From: Labrus mixtus | Lineage: Eukaryota; Chordata; Actinopteri; Labriformes; Labridae | DNA length: 64,000 bases | NCBI RefSeq assembly: GCF_963584025.1 | Contig: NC_083616.1 | Location: 5,101,858-5,165,857, forward strand | Direction of reading: 5' to 3' | Translations under genes and position numbers: made by a program | Shown: positions 1-11,610 of the stretch, piece by piece | Layout of the letters: the number at the start of each line of letters is the position of its first letter | How positions within the stretch are numbered: the first letter of the stretch is position 1 | Notes under the pieces: model-generated | What the model was told of the DNA's origin: nothing | What the model saw: only the letters and a program-made list of their open reading frames with translations | The model's database searches: none

Positions 1-200
1 CAGAATCATCAACCTGAAGAATAGACTGAAAATGTTTGTCTACTGTGTGCCAAGTGAATAATTTATTTTGTATTATTTCTTGTTTTAACTAAACACCTCG
101 TCACATGCTGTACCGATTACATTAAATATGTGTTCTCTCAAACATCATTGGCCTCAAATGTTTAAGTTTTGGATTTTAAGAACATCAACAGTTATGTGTT
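1..200. other. Intergenic, nothing recognised
   Basis: AT-rich sequence at the left edge. I see no open frame, splice-flanked exon, RNA gene or repeat that I can name. Confidence 0.5.
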
Positions 201-528
201 TTACCAAAGCCCCTAAGAGGACATGCATTCATACATTTTATTGTACACTATTTTCCCACAGGAATTAGCTATCTTCAGTTGTTTTCTCGAGATCTTTATG
301 TTGTTGTCCAAGGTTGACAACGCTGGTTTTCCTGTGACAATGACGTAATTTCAGTGGTTTTATCAAGATCTCCAGAAATTAGATGGTTAGGAAAACCAGC
401 GTTGTTATATCTAGAGACAAGATAAATAAGTTTAGATCTCAAGAAAACAAACTACATTTACAAATCATCACGTGAAAATGGAGTAGAATACAATGTATGC
501 ATGTATGTCCGCTTAGGGCTTCCATAGT
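201..528. mobile_element. Fold-back inverted-repeat element (MITE-like)
   Basis: Two arms of roughly 135 bases, at about 201-336 and 390-528, are imperfect reverse complements. Matching landmarks run in opposite order: AAGCCCCTAAGAGGACAT on the left against its complement near 508-525, a TTTTCTCGAGATCT-type segment near 281-295 against its counterpart near 436-450, and AACGCTGGTTTTCCT at 318-332 against AGGAAAACCAGCGTT at 390-404. A spacer of about 50 bases separates the arms. There is no coding capacity. This is the usual form of a non-autonomous DNA transposon. I cannot see a convincing target duplication, so the superfamily is not assigned. Confidence 0.7.
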
Positions 529-1689
529 ATTCATATAAATATGAATTTCAGCATTTTAGGATAATAGCTTCTTCAGTTTTACTCTGATTGGTTACTTGAG
601 ACATGTGACCGATTCTAATTAGAGAACACCAGTGTGAGCACATCCAAGCAAAATGCATACAGGTGCAGGACAAAAAAATGTATTACTGCATAAAAAAAAG
701 TAAGGTCTGCACACCATTCAGCTCCCAGTGAGCTCTAATCAAAACGTTGCCCTGTTTAAAATAAAGTTGCTCATTGGGAGCAGGCACAGACAGAATATGA
801 CAACCCGGACAGGAAGTCAGACAAGGAAACGCACGCAAGCGAGTGTTCGGTCAATTTCAAAATAAAACACAATATACGGACTCACAATCATATTTTCCAT
901 CACTTTATCAACATAACTTAAAAACAGGCACCGAATGAAAAACTAATCATCCTCAGCTGATCGTGGCTGCGCTCTGCTGACTCTGCTGAGACAGTAGTGG
1001 ATGAAACAACGAGTGCACTAAACTGGATATGAACATTCAATTTCTGCCTTCATATCAATGTTTCCTCTAGTCCGACACATTCACAACATCTACGAAACAG
1101 CGGAGAATAACATTCTGGCGAACAGAAAAACATAATGGAGCAGTTTTAGCACGTTTTGTAGGCCGCAGCTATACAGTACATGTATTTCACTTAGCAGCCT
1201 ATGATTGTGCGCCTTTCGCAGGATCACCATCCCCTCCTCTCACATCAGCTCACCCTGACTTGTAATGCACTGGAAAGCTGGCAGGGAAAACATTCTGGGT
1301 TAAGTCGGAGTGAAAAATGTGGCTGTTTGCATTCACACATGCAGCTCACCCCTACGTCAGGATGTTTTTAGGAAATTTGTGCACAAGTGAAAATGTTGAG
1401 ACCTGTTCTCCTCTTCAAGTAGGGATGTGGTTCAGAATTACACATTTAAAAAGTGAAAGTGAAAATATTTTTTTTTCCTTTTTATGAGGGAAAATTATGT
1501 TAATGAAAATCAAATTAACTTAAAATTTCCCGCAGGGGGACTCTTGGTTACTTTTCACATATGGTAATAACAATAACAATCACATGTAATCATGTGTAAA
1601 TTAAAACATTTTAAAGTTATTGCTAGGATTGGGGAACTTGTGGACATCACAACATCATAAAAGGAAACCATGAGACAGTTTACCAGATT
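529..1689. other. Intergenic, no gene seen
   Basis: Mixed-composition DNA with no long open frame on either strand and no recognised repeat. Small AT-rich stretches occur at about 1440-1620. Confidence 0.5.
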
Positions 1690-1990
1690 ACCTTCCTCTC
1701 TGTGTGTCCCTCCTGGCTGCCAGCTCGGCCCAGGCAGACTCCTCTCTGATTTGTTAAGGTAATGATCTAATCTGTGGCCATTAGGGAGAGCAGCCTTTAG
1801 TGTTTAATGTGTGGCCAGGTGGTCCAGCTGCCAAGCTCCACAAATTAAAGGGCCCGGGCTCTGCAGTAATGAGTAATGAGCTGTATTTAAAAGCTGCCAT
1901 ACCTGAGCCCGCTCGGCCAGGCCTCAATATGGCCAGGTTCAAATGAACAACTTGACTGCTTTTTCAATTCCCCAGATGCTCAGATGAGCT
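1690..1990. promoter_or_regulatory. Candidate conserved non-coding element
   Basis: A locally GC-richer block in AT-rich surroundings, with no open frame. It is dense in motifs typical of developmental enhancers: GGTAATGATCTAATC, AGTAATGAGTAATGAGC, CAATATGGCC and CAGCTG/CAGATG E-box-like words. Such blocks in teleost gene deserts are often conserved between species. Here the call rests on texture alone; no alignment was possible. Confidence 0.3.
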
Positions 1991-4620
1991 CAGCATACAG
2001 TGAACAGTGCAGCTACACACCAACACGCTAAGAAACACCTGATAAAATAAATACTCAAACTCACCTCCATCCAGAGGTCTTTAAACATCCATCCTGCACA
2101 AACTGGCAGAAAGCTTCAGAAATAACCATGGCAACAGCAGTCATGTTCGTTTGATGTGTCTCACCCCTCCTGTCACCAAAGATATGAACAAGAGAAACAT
2201 TGACAGGAAGTAGCTGCAGACCTCTAGGAGCCCTGGAATATTTGTGACTATTTAGCTGTTTCAGTACTTAGCTGGTCTTTGTTGGTGATGCAGAGTGTGT
2301 GCGTGAGAGAGCATTTGGATTTAAAATGATAGTCATAATTATTAATAATTCATTTGATAAAAGATTGATACTTGGTGTGTATCAGCACATTATATGCACA
2401 TTTAAAATACTCCACAAGCTCTTATTAGCCTCAGCAAAAATAGAGCAGCATCAACACATTTAACAAATCCACTTTATAAGATAATATTATCATAGTTTTA
2501 ATATCAAAGGAATTCAAGAATATATCTTTACTTTAACACTTTACATTTTTTACAGTGTAGTTATCATATTCAAAAGGGATATTATTTTTGAAAAGTACAA
2601 TGACTGATGATTCCAACGACTCACTGTTTTGTCTTTAGTATTTCAAAAGTCTGAATTGTGTCTTGAAGCAGAAAACTGATGGAAAGCAATTTATCAAGTT
2701 AAATTTTTGAGTGAATTAATAATTAATTAATTAATAATGTTTAGTCCTGAATGTGTGCAAAAATTAGCATTATTTCTTTTACAAACAATAACTACACAAC
2801 AGCAGCTCAGGGGGATATAACTTTGAGAACAGTTTTAGCTTTTTATATAAAAAAATAAAAAGAAGCTTTAAATAACAAATATGTAACTCTGACGTGTTGC
2901 GTTTAAAATGGGTACTGCAGTTGATATTGAAAACATTGGAGAGAGACTTTCCACCACCGCCCCCTCCTCTCTAGAGTCCATGCTCACACAGGTTACCATG
3001 TGGTGGACACTGAAGCTTCAGTGTTTATCCAGCTCTGTATGGGTCTGTAAACCTTTCTGTGTTCTAACCTCTCTCCATTTTTCAAAAGCATCTCCAACAT
3101 TGATCCTAGTTTGAGCACGTTTCTGCTCGTGGAGCTTATTAGAAACATGCAGAGGCTTTTTAGGTCGGGTACAATCACTTCTATCTGAACCAGTTCTCTT
3201 GCCCGCTTCCATCACTGCAACACCTGTTGCTTTATGCCTGACAAACTAAGGGGGTGTCCAAAACGGCCGTGTGGGGGTCGCCTTAAAACCGCCTACCTTC
3301 TTTGGTCCAAATAAATACAGAGCATTCAGGATCAGAATCTAAACTTAGAAGGAGGACATACTGGCTGCTGCATATTTGGATGAAAATGGTGACTCAAAGT
3401 GTTAAATAAGTCTCTTCTATAGAAACTGAGTTAATAGATTCAAAGAATAATACTGTTGAAATCAAGAAAACGAAAAAGTCTCACAAAATAATAAAAGAGT
3501 AAAAACAAAGACCTCAAGAATAGACAACAAACTACAAGTACAACAAGCGAGTCTTCTGGTCCCTGACACTTGTGAGCATTCAGAAGCACATGATGCTCAG
3601 TGAGTGCCCACTACTCAAGTGTGAATAGACCAGAAATGCACACACGCACTCTGATCCTATGCTGAGTGGTGGCTGCTGATGGCTGACCACACTTCCTGCA
3701 GTGCTGTGTGTGACAGTGTGGGCTGAATGCATGAAGCCTGCTGAGTCACATCATATTCATACAACACAAAGGCACGAACACACACACACACACATGTAGT
3801 CAAAAGGGAGATGTCAATGACATTTTTTTTTAAATATTCATCTCTGCAAGATCCTTTGTAAATAATTTTTTTAAATTTTATAAACATTATTGGAAATCAT
3901 CCTGGTGGCTGAAATTATTTGCCATTTGGGATTAATATGGTTTATTTGTTCTATTAGCAATTCTGTTTTTTAGAAAATGATTTGATATATTTGAAATGTC
4001 CTAATTTTCTGGATCAGAAGACAATGCATTCCCAGTCAAACTCAAGCGACATTTGACATTTACTTAACTGCGGCTGTCATTGAAATGTGGAGATTAAAAG
4101 AGTTCCTGGCCACTTGTCAGAAAAGGCTGTGAAAATATTGGCTATATGCAGTGGGGGTGCATCCATATGTAACTTTTTTCTACATTTTCACTCAGGGAAT
4201 CAAATTGCAGCTGAACAACATACATGTGGCTGCTCTCATGAATGAACCAAGAGTAGACGCTCTTCAATGTTAGACCTCATCTTGTGAGATGTCGTATCGA
4301 TGTCAGAGACATTTGAAACAGATGTGCGCCTTTAGTGGAATAAACGGTGAAACGTCATCACCCTCGCTAGGCAGAATTACCGGAAACACATTTTTTATAT
4401 TTTGGTCTTTGATACCGTTCAAATCTTATGCTTGAAATGCAATGCAGACACCTGCCACTAGATGGGGCAGTAGCCATAGACTGGCTTTAGTTAATGGGTC
4501 CACTCTCCATGCTCTACAACCCAGATGTAAACAAGTACAGCATCTCATCAGAACAGCGTGTTGGGCACGATTTTGATCGAGATAATGGAGTATAATGGCA
4601 TATTGGGGTGGGGGGATGGG
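1991..4620. other. Intergenic, no gene seen
   Basis: AT-rich DNA. Open frames near 2908-3215 and 3657-3887 are under 80 codons, resemble no known protein and lack splice context. A short CA run lies at about 3780-3793. No RNA gene is recognised. Confidence 0.5.
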
Positions 4621-4629
4621 GTGGCTAGT

Positions 4630-4805
4630 GGTTAGTTTACGTACCCCATGTACAGAGGCTACAGTCTTCAAAACTGGCCGCGTGGTTTTAAATCCGACTT
4701 GTGGCTCCTTTGCTGCATGTCAGCCCCCCCTCTCTCTCTCCCTAATTTCCCCCTCACTGTGCTGTCTCTAAAATAAAGGCGTGAAAAGCCAGAAACCACA
4801 ATAAA
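4630..4805 (+). mobile_element. tRNA-derived SINE, 3' part
   Basis: The segment runs from a degraded tRNA-like end (TTTTAAATCCGACTTGTGGC, about 4686-4705) through a pyrimidine-rich body (CTCTCTCTCTCCCTAATTTCC) to a tail with an AATAAAGGCGTGAAAAGCC-type motif. The same layout recurs at about 37675-37835, so this is a dispersed family. The 5' tRNA-like half is too diverged to delimit. Confidence 0.55.
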
Positions 4806-5249
4806 ATAATGTGTAACCTGTTAAATAAATAAGCTGCAGGTTGCATCCATGCTTTGAAACTCTTTACAGAGAAGTACTAGCTGACATGTAAAAAAAAATT
4901 ATACATGACACAAATTCATTCAAATTTATCAAAGAAAAAAGACCTGACAATCATACATCCTCTTACTTTGTCCTGGGCTCATTTTCCAGCCTCTATTGCC
5001 TGCAAAGTGGACAAATCCTGTTTATATTTTCCGTGGTTATGTGTGACTACATTTGCAATTAACAACTGTCATTTGTCACATCTTCAGTGACTCTCCCACA
5101 TAATACTTCACAGTATCATTTCATTCATTTTGACATTGGAAGTAATTACATTCACAGTTCTGCAGTAGTAAACGTACTGCTGACAGCGTTAGATTCATAC
5201 ACTGGCAATAAAAAGAAAAAATAATTCTACGAGTCCACTTCTATATTTT
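4806..5249. other. Intergenic, no gene seen
   Basis: AT-rich. One 61-codon open frame (4905-5090) has no recognisable similarity. Nothing else is seen. Confidence 0.5.
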
Positions 5250-5600
5250 TCCAGCCTGTTTAAAAGCTAATGAGATATTTGGAAGCAGTTTTGGCTCTGC
5301 GTCAGGGGTCAGTCCGTGCACCCATCCAGGCTCCTCATCGGGCCTGATTGACCCCCACTTCGATTTCATGCATGCGTGGCAGAGAGCTGTCATTAAGCAA
5401 TGTGATTGGAATATTCAGATGACTGTTTTAATTGAAGAGAACAAGTGTTCACACATGGCAGGGCTGGCGGTGTTGTTGAGTGCCTGAGGCCGAGTCCCCG
5501 AGCGGCCCAGACCCATCTGATCACGGCTCAGCGGAGACCACGAGCCCACCAACTCTATGGCAAAACCCTGGCTGCTTTTAATGCCCCCAGGCTTCCATCC
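5250..5600. promoter_or_regulatory. Candidate conserved non-coding element
   Basis: GC-rich, repeat-free block with homeodomain, bHLH and bicoid-like words: AAAGCTAATGAG, GTCATTAAGCAATG, GATTGGAATATTCAGATG, TTTTAATTGAAG and CATCTGATCACGG. The overlapping opposite-strand frames (5415-5735 and 5445-5690) have no family features and run into a CA tract. I read the block as regulatory rather than coding. Confidence 0.3.
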
Positions 5601-6470
5601 ACACCACACCACACTGCGCTCACACACAAACACACACACACAGGCCTGCACGGCACAGGAGGGGAGGGAAAGGAAGGGGGAGAAAGATGAATAATGTGAG
5701 TGACAGCATAATTTAAACACATTAACATGCAACACAAATGAAATGAAACAATGTGAGTGAGACGTGTAAACACAACGCGAATATGTAACAGCGGTATTTA
5801 TTTTCAGATTAATGTAACAACGGGATCAAGCTGAGTACTCTCTCTCTCTTTATAAACATGAGTCAGCACAAAAACGTGTTCATGTAAGCTTTACTCGATT
5901 CATCTTCACAATGGATGGTTCAAATTCATCTTTAAAATGTTCCACTTTATTCATTAAATGACCTCAGAATTAAATTCCAAAATAACCTGGTGTGTATGTC
6001 GTGTTTCCATTTATTGTAAATATCCTGAAATTCAAACTGATAAATGTTGCATGTCTTTCTCTGTGACATTCATTTAAATTAAATTCAGTTTCACTGACTC
6101 AGCCCTGAAATGTGGTCTTTAATTCAAAATAAAAAAGATCAGAAGCCAAACACACACAGATTTGGAAGTTTAAAAAAAGGAAAGGATGAGCAAATTTGAA
6201 AAAGTAAATATTAAAAAGAACTTGCCAAATATCAATTATTTTCCTAGCTGCCTGACCTGTGGCTTTTTTTTAAATTATTTTTTTATTTTATTTATTTTTT
6301 CACACTGTAACCCTTTAAATAAAATCATACTCTAATGATATGTTTTTCCCTCTATCAGTGTGAAACGTTTTTCAACGACGATCTGCACATCTCTCTGAGG
6401 TCGCTCTAAAGGTACAAACACAGGGTGAAGAGCAGACACTGCTTACAGAGATCATATTTGCTTAATATTA
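5601..6470. other. Intergenic with small simple repeats
   Basis: A short CA run (about 5621-5642), a purine-rich tract (5655-5690) and long AT-rich stretches, including a T-rich segment near 6265-6300. No gene or recognised element. Confidence 0.5.
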
Positions 6471-6478
6471 CAAACACA

Positions 6479-6790
6479 CAGTGGTGTAGTGCAGGATATC
6501 CACAGGTATACGAAGTATACCCACTTATTTTTCAGTCTCCATGGGTGTACACACTTCTAAATCTCCTCTGATTCACATCAACTATTGATTGACAATATTT
6601 AGTAGTATCCTGCAATTTTTTTTTTTGGCCCTCCCTACTCTCTAATTTGCCTGTAACCACTGACTTAATATGCAAGAGTAGTCTTACATGTAACGCTCCA
6701 TAACAGAGGCCGTTTTTTCTCTGCTGGACGGGTCACTTAAAGGAAAAAAAAAAAATGTAAACCCAGTAAACCCACTTCACTACACCACTG
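6479..6790. mobile_element. hAT-like MITE with 8-bp target duplication
   Basis: The element begins CAGTGGTGTAGTG at 6479 and ends with the complement CACTACACCACTG at 6790, giving a terminal inverted repeat of about 13 bp. The flanking 8-mers CAAACACA (6471-6478) and TAAACACA (6791-6798) match at 7 of 8 positions. A CAG-type terminus with an 8-bp duplication is the hAT signature. At 312 bp with no open frame, it is non-autonomous. A T-rich run near 6618 and an A-rich run near 6745 lie inside. Confidence 0.8.
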
Positions 6791-6799
6791 TAAACACAC

Positions 6800-7189
6800 A
6801 CTCTGATAGTTACAGGTGAAGGCTTCTTCCATAAGCATATCAACATTTTAATTTCCATTCTCTCTTATCTAGTTTTACAGCAGCTGGACGTCCAGAGGAC
6901 ACAGAAAATCTATCAATAAAAAATTTAAAATCCAACTTGATATGAAGAAAAATGTACCTTTTTATAACATGTCATGTGCAGAACAATTCAGCCTGTTCAT
7001 TCAAATCTATCTTATTGAAGCTCTGTTAGGTAATGCTTCATGCTGAATCTGTGTCCCAGTAAATAACACTCTTAGTCCAACTTTCCCAAAAACATTTTCA
7101 GTGTTTACAATCAAAGCTGGAGAATTAAAGATGCAGACTTTTATCTGTTTATGCTCATTCGGGACATTTTATTCCAAATTGAAAATTTA
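6800..7189. other. Intergenic, no gene seen
   Basis: AT-rich, no open frame or recognised repeat. Confidence 0.5.
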
Positions 7190-8285
7190 AATGTTTGTTA
7201 TTTGTCATCGCTTATTATCAATACAAAACCAATGCATTTCTGAGTTTTCATCGTTTAGCACCCTGAGCTCACGAACGTCCTGAGCATCAGCTGTGGAATG
7301 AAGTTCAACTTTTATTAATACTACCGTGCTCGTCAATGTCACTTCACCCTAACCGACCAATCAAAATCAAGAAGTGGAGGGACTAATAGAAGCTATATCA
7401 ACAACACGGGCAGAGGAGAAATTCATCAGACTCGTCTTATTAAGCAGAGGTTCTCAAAGTGGGGGTCGGGACCCCACTGGGGACCCCCATCCACCAAGAG
7501 TGTGGTCAGCAATGCCTTCCAAAAAACTGTGAATTTTATTCATTATTTTAAATATATATACAAAAAGCTGTTCAGGTTCAAAAAGTAGTTCAAATAAAAG
7601 TATATCATTAAGAGAAATTGAAATAAAATAAATGTGTAAAAATATTTCAATGTAATTGAGCACACGACAGCAATGTAGGTGTCTGCTGCTCTTTACACAT
7701 AAAGATGAACACACCTGTGTGGCTGTTTATTAAGTTGTTTATGCTTACTCAGTGATAAAGTCTGTACATGTAAACAAAAATTGTATTCTGCTTCTCTCCT
7801 TTTTTTTTTTTTTACAATAAATGACTATATACGATCATTTATGGTTTTCAGGCTGTTATGCTCTTTTGTGTTGTTCTTTTGTGTAACCATTGTTTGAATA
7901 GGCCTATTAGTGCGTGTGCACAGCTGCGCGCTACGTTATATGCCTTAACCACCTCCAGGCACAGTGGGGGTCCCCAGTCTCTGGCACCCTTGGGTGTCAC
8001 GAGCTCAATAGTTTGGGAACCCTGCTCTAAAAGAATTACAGTTTCCAGGTCTGAAGCTGCTGCTTATCATATTATTACCGTGTTTTCTTGGTGATATTTC
8101 AGTGAATAAAAGCAGTTATTAAGCACACAAAGCTTTATAAAACAGACCTAATGGTCATTAACGAGGTAAGCAGAAGTTAACTTTCGTTACCTAGCAACAG
8201 TAAGCGCCGGCGAGAAGCGCTTTGAAACTGACGTTGCGGGTACTGCCAACACAAAAAAATGCTTTTAATGGACACAGGCTGTAAA
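7190..8285 (+). repeat. Dispersed repeat, copy 1, interrupted by hAT insertion
   Basis: Segments 7190-7444 and 8025-8285 align in order with one continuous segment at about 16620-17142. Shared words include GACCAATCAAAATCAAGAAG (near 7358 and 16769), TCCAGGTCTGAAGCTGCTGC (near 8045 and 16873) and an AAAACAGACCT-type word (near 8138 and 16985). In this copy the two halves are separated by a 580-bp element. The identity of the older repeat is not known to me. Confidence 0.75.
7445..8024. mobile_element. Non-autonomous hAT-like element nested in older repeat
   Basis: The ends are CAGAGGTTCTCAAAG at 7445 and the complement of CAGGGTTCCCAAAC at 8024, the classic CAGGGGTTCTCAAA-type hAT terminus. 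The 8-mers outside (TTATTAAG and CTCTAAAA) fit the loose hAT target pattern with T at position 2 and A at position 7, but match each other at only about half of positions. There is no transposase frame. The open frames inside (7454-7714, 7858-8094) are low-information and partly run across the boundaries. Confidence 0.75.
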
Positions 8286-8639
8286 TATAAGTGAGGTAAA
8301 CCTTTGCAGTATCTCATGTGGACTCTAGCTGATTAATGCATTGTCATTTTAAAAAATACAACCAAAGGGAGTAACATACACCTGATCTGAATATATAAAG
8401 AGCAGGTAGATAGTACTTCACTGTTTTGTAATAGTTCTTACAGTCAATCAGGTCTTACGTTAAATTGTCAAATTTAGCATGAAATATCTTGGCAGCGCTG
8501 CAGTCGGCTTCATCAGAGCGCCGTCTGTGATACATTTTTTTAAAATATCTTTTGCCATCTTGTGCAGGGATTAAGAGAATTAAAAATGTGTCCTACTGTT
8601 GTGCTGGGAATTTTTTTTTTGCTACACTTAGGCTTGTTG
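8286..8639. other. Intergenic, no gene seen
   Basis: AT-rich with T-rich runs near 8536 and 8611. No open frame or recognised repeat. Confidence 0.5.
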
Positions 8640-9170
8640 GGTGCCAGGATCACGACGGAGAATGAAATGGTTGAGTGATGCTGGGGGTCCGCTAGCCCCT
8701 TCACCCCCCTCACGCCTGGTCCTCTTACCGAAGCTCAGGCACCTCCTGTCCTGCCCAGATCACCCACTCCTCATCCGCATTAATTGGCTGTCAAAAATGT
8801 GCTGAATTAACGGATTAATGAGCGTGGATTTGAATCCTAAGTTTGGCAAAGGGGGGATGTTTCCCTGCCGCGGCGTAGGCTCCCCCTGCCTCCCCTCTCG
8901 TGTGCGCAGGCCTGTTACAGATATGCATCCAGGACATTTGAGCGGATTGCATTTCATTAGTTTGATTTGAGCGGACAGCACTAAGCTGCTGAGGGCTCTG
9001 CGCTGACAGCTAATTACAGGAATCAGCCTTGTCCACTGATAGAGAACAATGGGCTGGGATGAGCCCGCCTTGCCAGGGGGACCGGCCCTGCACACAGCCC
9101 TGCATTCGGCTCCCATATAGTCCCCACTATGGAGAACCATTACTTGTGTTAAAGGAAACGGGAAGCCTAA
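8640..9170. promoter_or_regulatory. Candidate conserved non-coding element (enhancer-like)
   Basis: One of the clearest enhancer-like blocks in the window. It contains GCATTAATTGGCTGTC, GAATTAACGGATTAATGAGC, TTTCATTAGTTTGATTTGAG, GACAGCTAATTACAGG, GAGAACAATGGGC (SOX-type ACAATGG) and CTAATTGAGTGC. The single long frame (8760-9140, minus) has no domain features and no splice context. Homeodomain (TAATTA, TAATTG), bicoid-type (GGATTA) and SOX words cluster more densely than in the surrounding DNA. Function is inferred only. Confidence 0.4.
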
Positions 9171-9278
9171 TTGAGTGCTAGCTTCCTCCTCAGCTCCTCA
9201 CTCTATTTTGAGACCGAAACAGAGAGAATGAGAGATGGGGAAAAGTGGCCCTTCTGGCAACCTGAATCCCCACCACCC

Positions 9279-9284
<6 letters not shown>

Positions 9285-9335
<51 letters not shown>

Positions 9336-9371
9336 ATCTCCATACCACCTACACCCCCCCCCCCCCCCCCC
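9285..9371. repeat. (CA)n microsatellite followed by poly-C tract
   Basis: CA dinucleotides run from about 9285 to 9329. After a short spacer, an uninterrupted C run spans 9354-9371. The open frames across it on both strands are artefacts of the repeat. Confidence 0.95.
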
Positions 9372-9534
9372 TTCCCATCAATTTCCACCGCTACCCTCCA
9401 ACCTTCAGCATCCTATGTCCTCTTGCCCAGGCCGGCCGCCCGCCCGGCTGCGTGCATGGCTCTGTCCGCTTCCATAACTCCGTCCATCTTTAAATCATCA
9501 ACATTAAAAACGCGCCGCTCACTCATGTGAACAC

Positions 9535-9740
9535 TTTCCCCCTTAAAAGAGAATTAAATGGATTAGTGCAAACGTCAGTAAATTTAGCGGTGCATTACCC
9601 TTACAACATTCCAAATGGCAGATCGCAGTCAGACAACTGGATTAGCGGAGTCCCTTTTCCTGCCCGCCATGATCTTTTGTCAGAAATCAGGTTGTTGTTT
9701 TTTTTATCTCTGTGTTCTTCTGCCGACCACAAAGAGAAGT
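9535..9740. promoter_or_regulatory. Candidate conserved non-coding element
   Basis: Contains AATGGATTAGTGCAAACG, AACATTCCAAATGGCAGATC (a TEAD-type CATTCCA next to an E-box-like word) and AACTGGATTAGCGG. The two GGATTAG words are OTX/CRX-type sites. There is no supported reading frame. A T run follows near 9697. Confidence 0.35.
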
Positions 9741-9879
9741 TTTCTTTTATTCCCTAATGATGAACTTTGTTTGTGAAGCTGAGCAAAACTACTTTGGATC
9801 TTCTGTGTTCTTTTGAGCTGAGGGTGGAGGTGATTTTAGAACAGGATCTCTGCTTAGTGTGTGCCCCTCTCTCTCCGTC

Positions 9880-10560
9880 TTGTTTGGGAGGCATTGATAT
9901 GGCCAGTGGCGAGTGGCCAGGTGCGCTGACACAGACTATTATTTTGGGAGCGAGTAGCACCATCTCTCAGCTTTTTGTGCCATTTTCAGGTCAGGCCTTT
10001 AGGTCATTTTCCCCTACAGATTCTACCAGTCTATTTTCTGGTCGGCTGATGGAAGGTAATGACTGAGAGGCTGATGGTGGTGCTGGCTGTGCCTGCATGT
10101 GACCATGTCATCTCGGCTCAGTGACAGGGCCTGTGGTGGCCGGCGTCTGCCATGGGAGTGCCGACGAACAGGCAGAGCCCAGCGCCTGGTCCGGGGGGTC
10201 AATGTGAGGTGGCCCCTGCTCTGAATGACAGGACACCGGGGTTTGTTAGGGAGATTTGTCCCTGCCGTGGATCTCCTGTCGGCTTGGTTGTGGCACTCGT
10301 GTCAATTTGCACCCCACGCACGTCGCCCGTCTGGCTGACAGGTGAGCGGTGGTTTGGCGTCCTGTCCGCCTAATTGTACCCCGCAGTCCTGCCTGTGTGT
10401 GGGTGAAGAGAGGAAGGCTGAGGCCCGGGCCTGTTAGCGCCCCGCTCGCCCTAGCGGCCAGGCCCAGAGCAGCCTCCACAGCATGGGAGTAATCCAAGGT
10501 GAGGGCCTGTCGCTCTGTCAGCTGGTTGTCTACCGGCAGCGCAGAGTGATGGACGTGTTG
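9880..10560. promoter_or_regulatory. Candidate conserved non-coding block, GC-rich
   Basis: About 680 bases of GC-rich, repeat-free sequence with evenly mixed motifs, including ATTGATATGGCCAGTGG, GGTAATGACTGAG, TGTCAATTTGCACC and GCCTAATTGTACC. Overlapping frames on both strands (10152-10373, 10246-10638) show no domain features and no exon-like splice ends. It resembles vertebrate conserved non-coding DNA or an unannotated CpG-poor regulatory region. Confidence 0.35.
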
Positions 10561-11160
10561 CCCTGCGAAACACACAAATATGTATTCTGAGCCCACCGTC
10601 TGCACACGGCGCCGCGCACCAAGAGCATGCGCATGCAAAACTCATGCACAAACACCCACTCAGAACACATGCAAACAATAAATCAAACTGGATTTACATG
10701 AAATCCAGGGAGAGAGAAAATAGATACACATGCATTTATGTCATGCATGCTGTACTCTTTGGGGAATCCAAGGCCTTAAGCATGGAGGGAGAGGGGGGAG
10801 GGGGAGGGGGAGGTTATAATTGTCAAATTGTCCATCTCTGAATTCCCCAAAGAACTTTGTATGTAAATACAATGTAGAACACAATTCTTAAGCAATTCCC
10901 ATGTTTTGTTTCCCCGCTCTGATTCATGACAAGTGTGCAAAAAAAATGAACGTCATAAGACTTTAAAATATTCTCAGCATAAAAAAACACTTCGGTCATG
11001 TTAGCTGTCAACGTTAATACTTAAAATAGTATCTGATGTGTGTCTGTCAGTCAATAAATGAAGCCCTTCCTAATCTGGCATTTGATTTCTCCTACTGTTA
11101 TTTTTTCCCCACAAAAAAGGATCCGATAACGTTGGCCTGTTTGATGATCAGTGTGATGTT
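10561..11160. other. Intergenic, no gene seen
   Basis: A purine-rich GAGGGGGAGGGGG tract (about 10786-10811) sits in otherwise ordinary AT-rich sequence. No supported open frame. Confidence 0.5.
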
Positions 11161-11540
11161 TGAGGCTTGTGTGTGTGTGTGTGTGTGGTGTGTGCGTGTG
11201 TGTGTGTTGGTGTTTGTGGGGGGGAGGTGGGGGTATAGTCGCGGAGGTGTGCCATTTCCTGGCTCGTGAAGGCCTCAGTGCCAGCTGCGCGGGGCTGGTG
11301 CTGCTTCCTGGGGGCAGATGCCTGCAGTGCTGCCTCCATGATCCCAGCTCTGTTCCTGCACCAGCCCCTGCAGTCTGCTTCACGCCCCAGGGGGGTTGAG
11401 GGTGTGGGGTGGTTTGGTGGGAGGGGGCAACACACACACACACACATAAAGACATACAACCCTTGTGCACGCACAGTCACACAGAGAACATGCCACTGGA
11501 AGTGCAAATACACACACACTCTCTCTCTCTCTCTCTCTCG

Positions 11541-11603
<63 letters not shown>

Positions 11604-11610
11604 CCTAGGC
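11161..11610. repeat. Compound GT / CA-CT-CA simple-repeat zone
   Basis: GT-rich runs at 11168-11210 and a short CA run at 11431-11447 precede a compound block at 11511-11601 of CA, then CT (with one CG interruption near 11539), then CA again. Between them is a GC-rich 200-base segment. Long frames over this zone (for example 11148-11705 and 11266-11907) are composed of His-Thr or Val-Cys repeats and are not genes. Confidence 0.9.

Noticed and set aside
8760..9140. 126-codon minus-strand frame
   Set aside because: It overlaps a motif-rich non-coding block, lacks splice context and resembles no protein.
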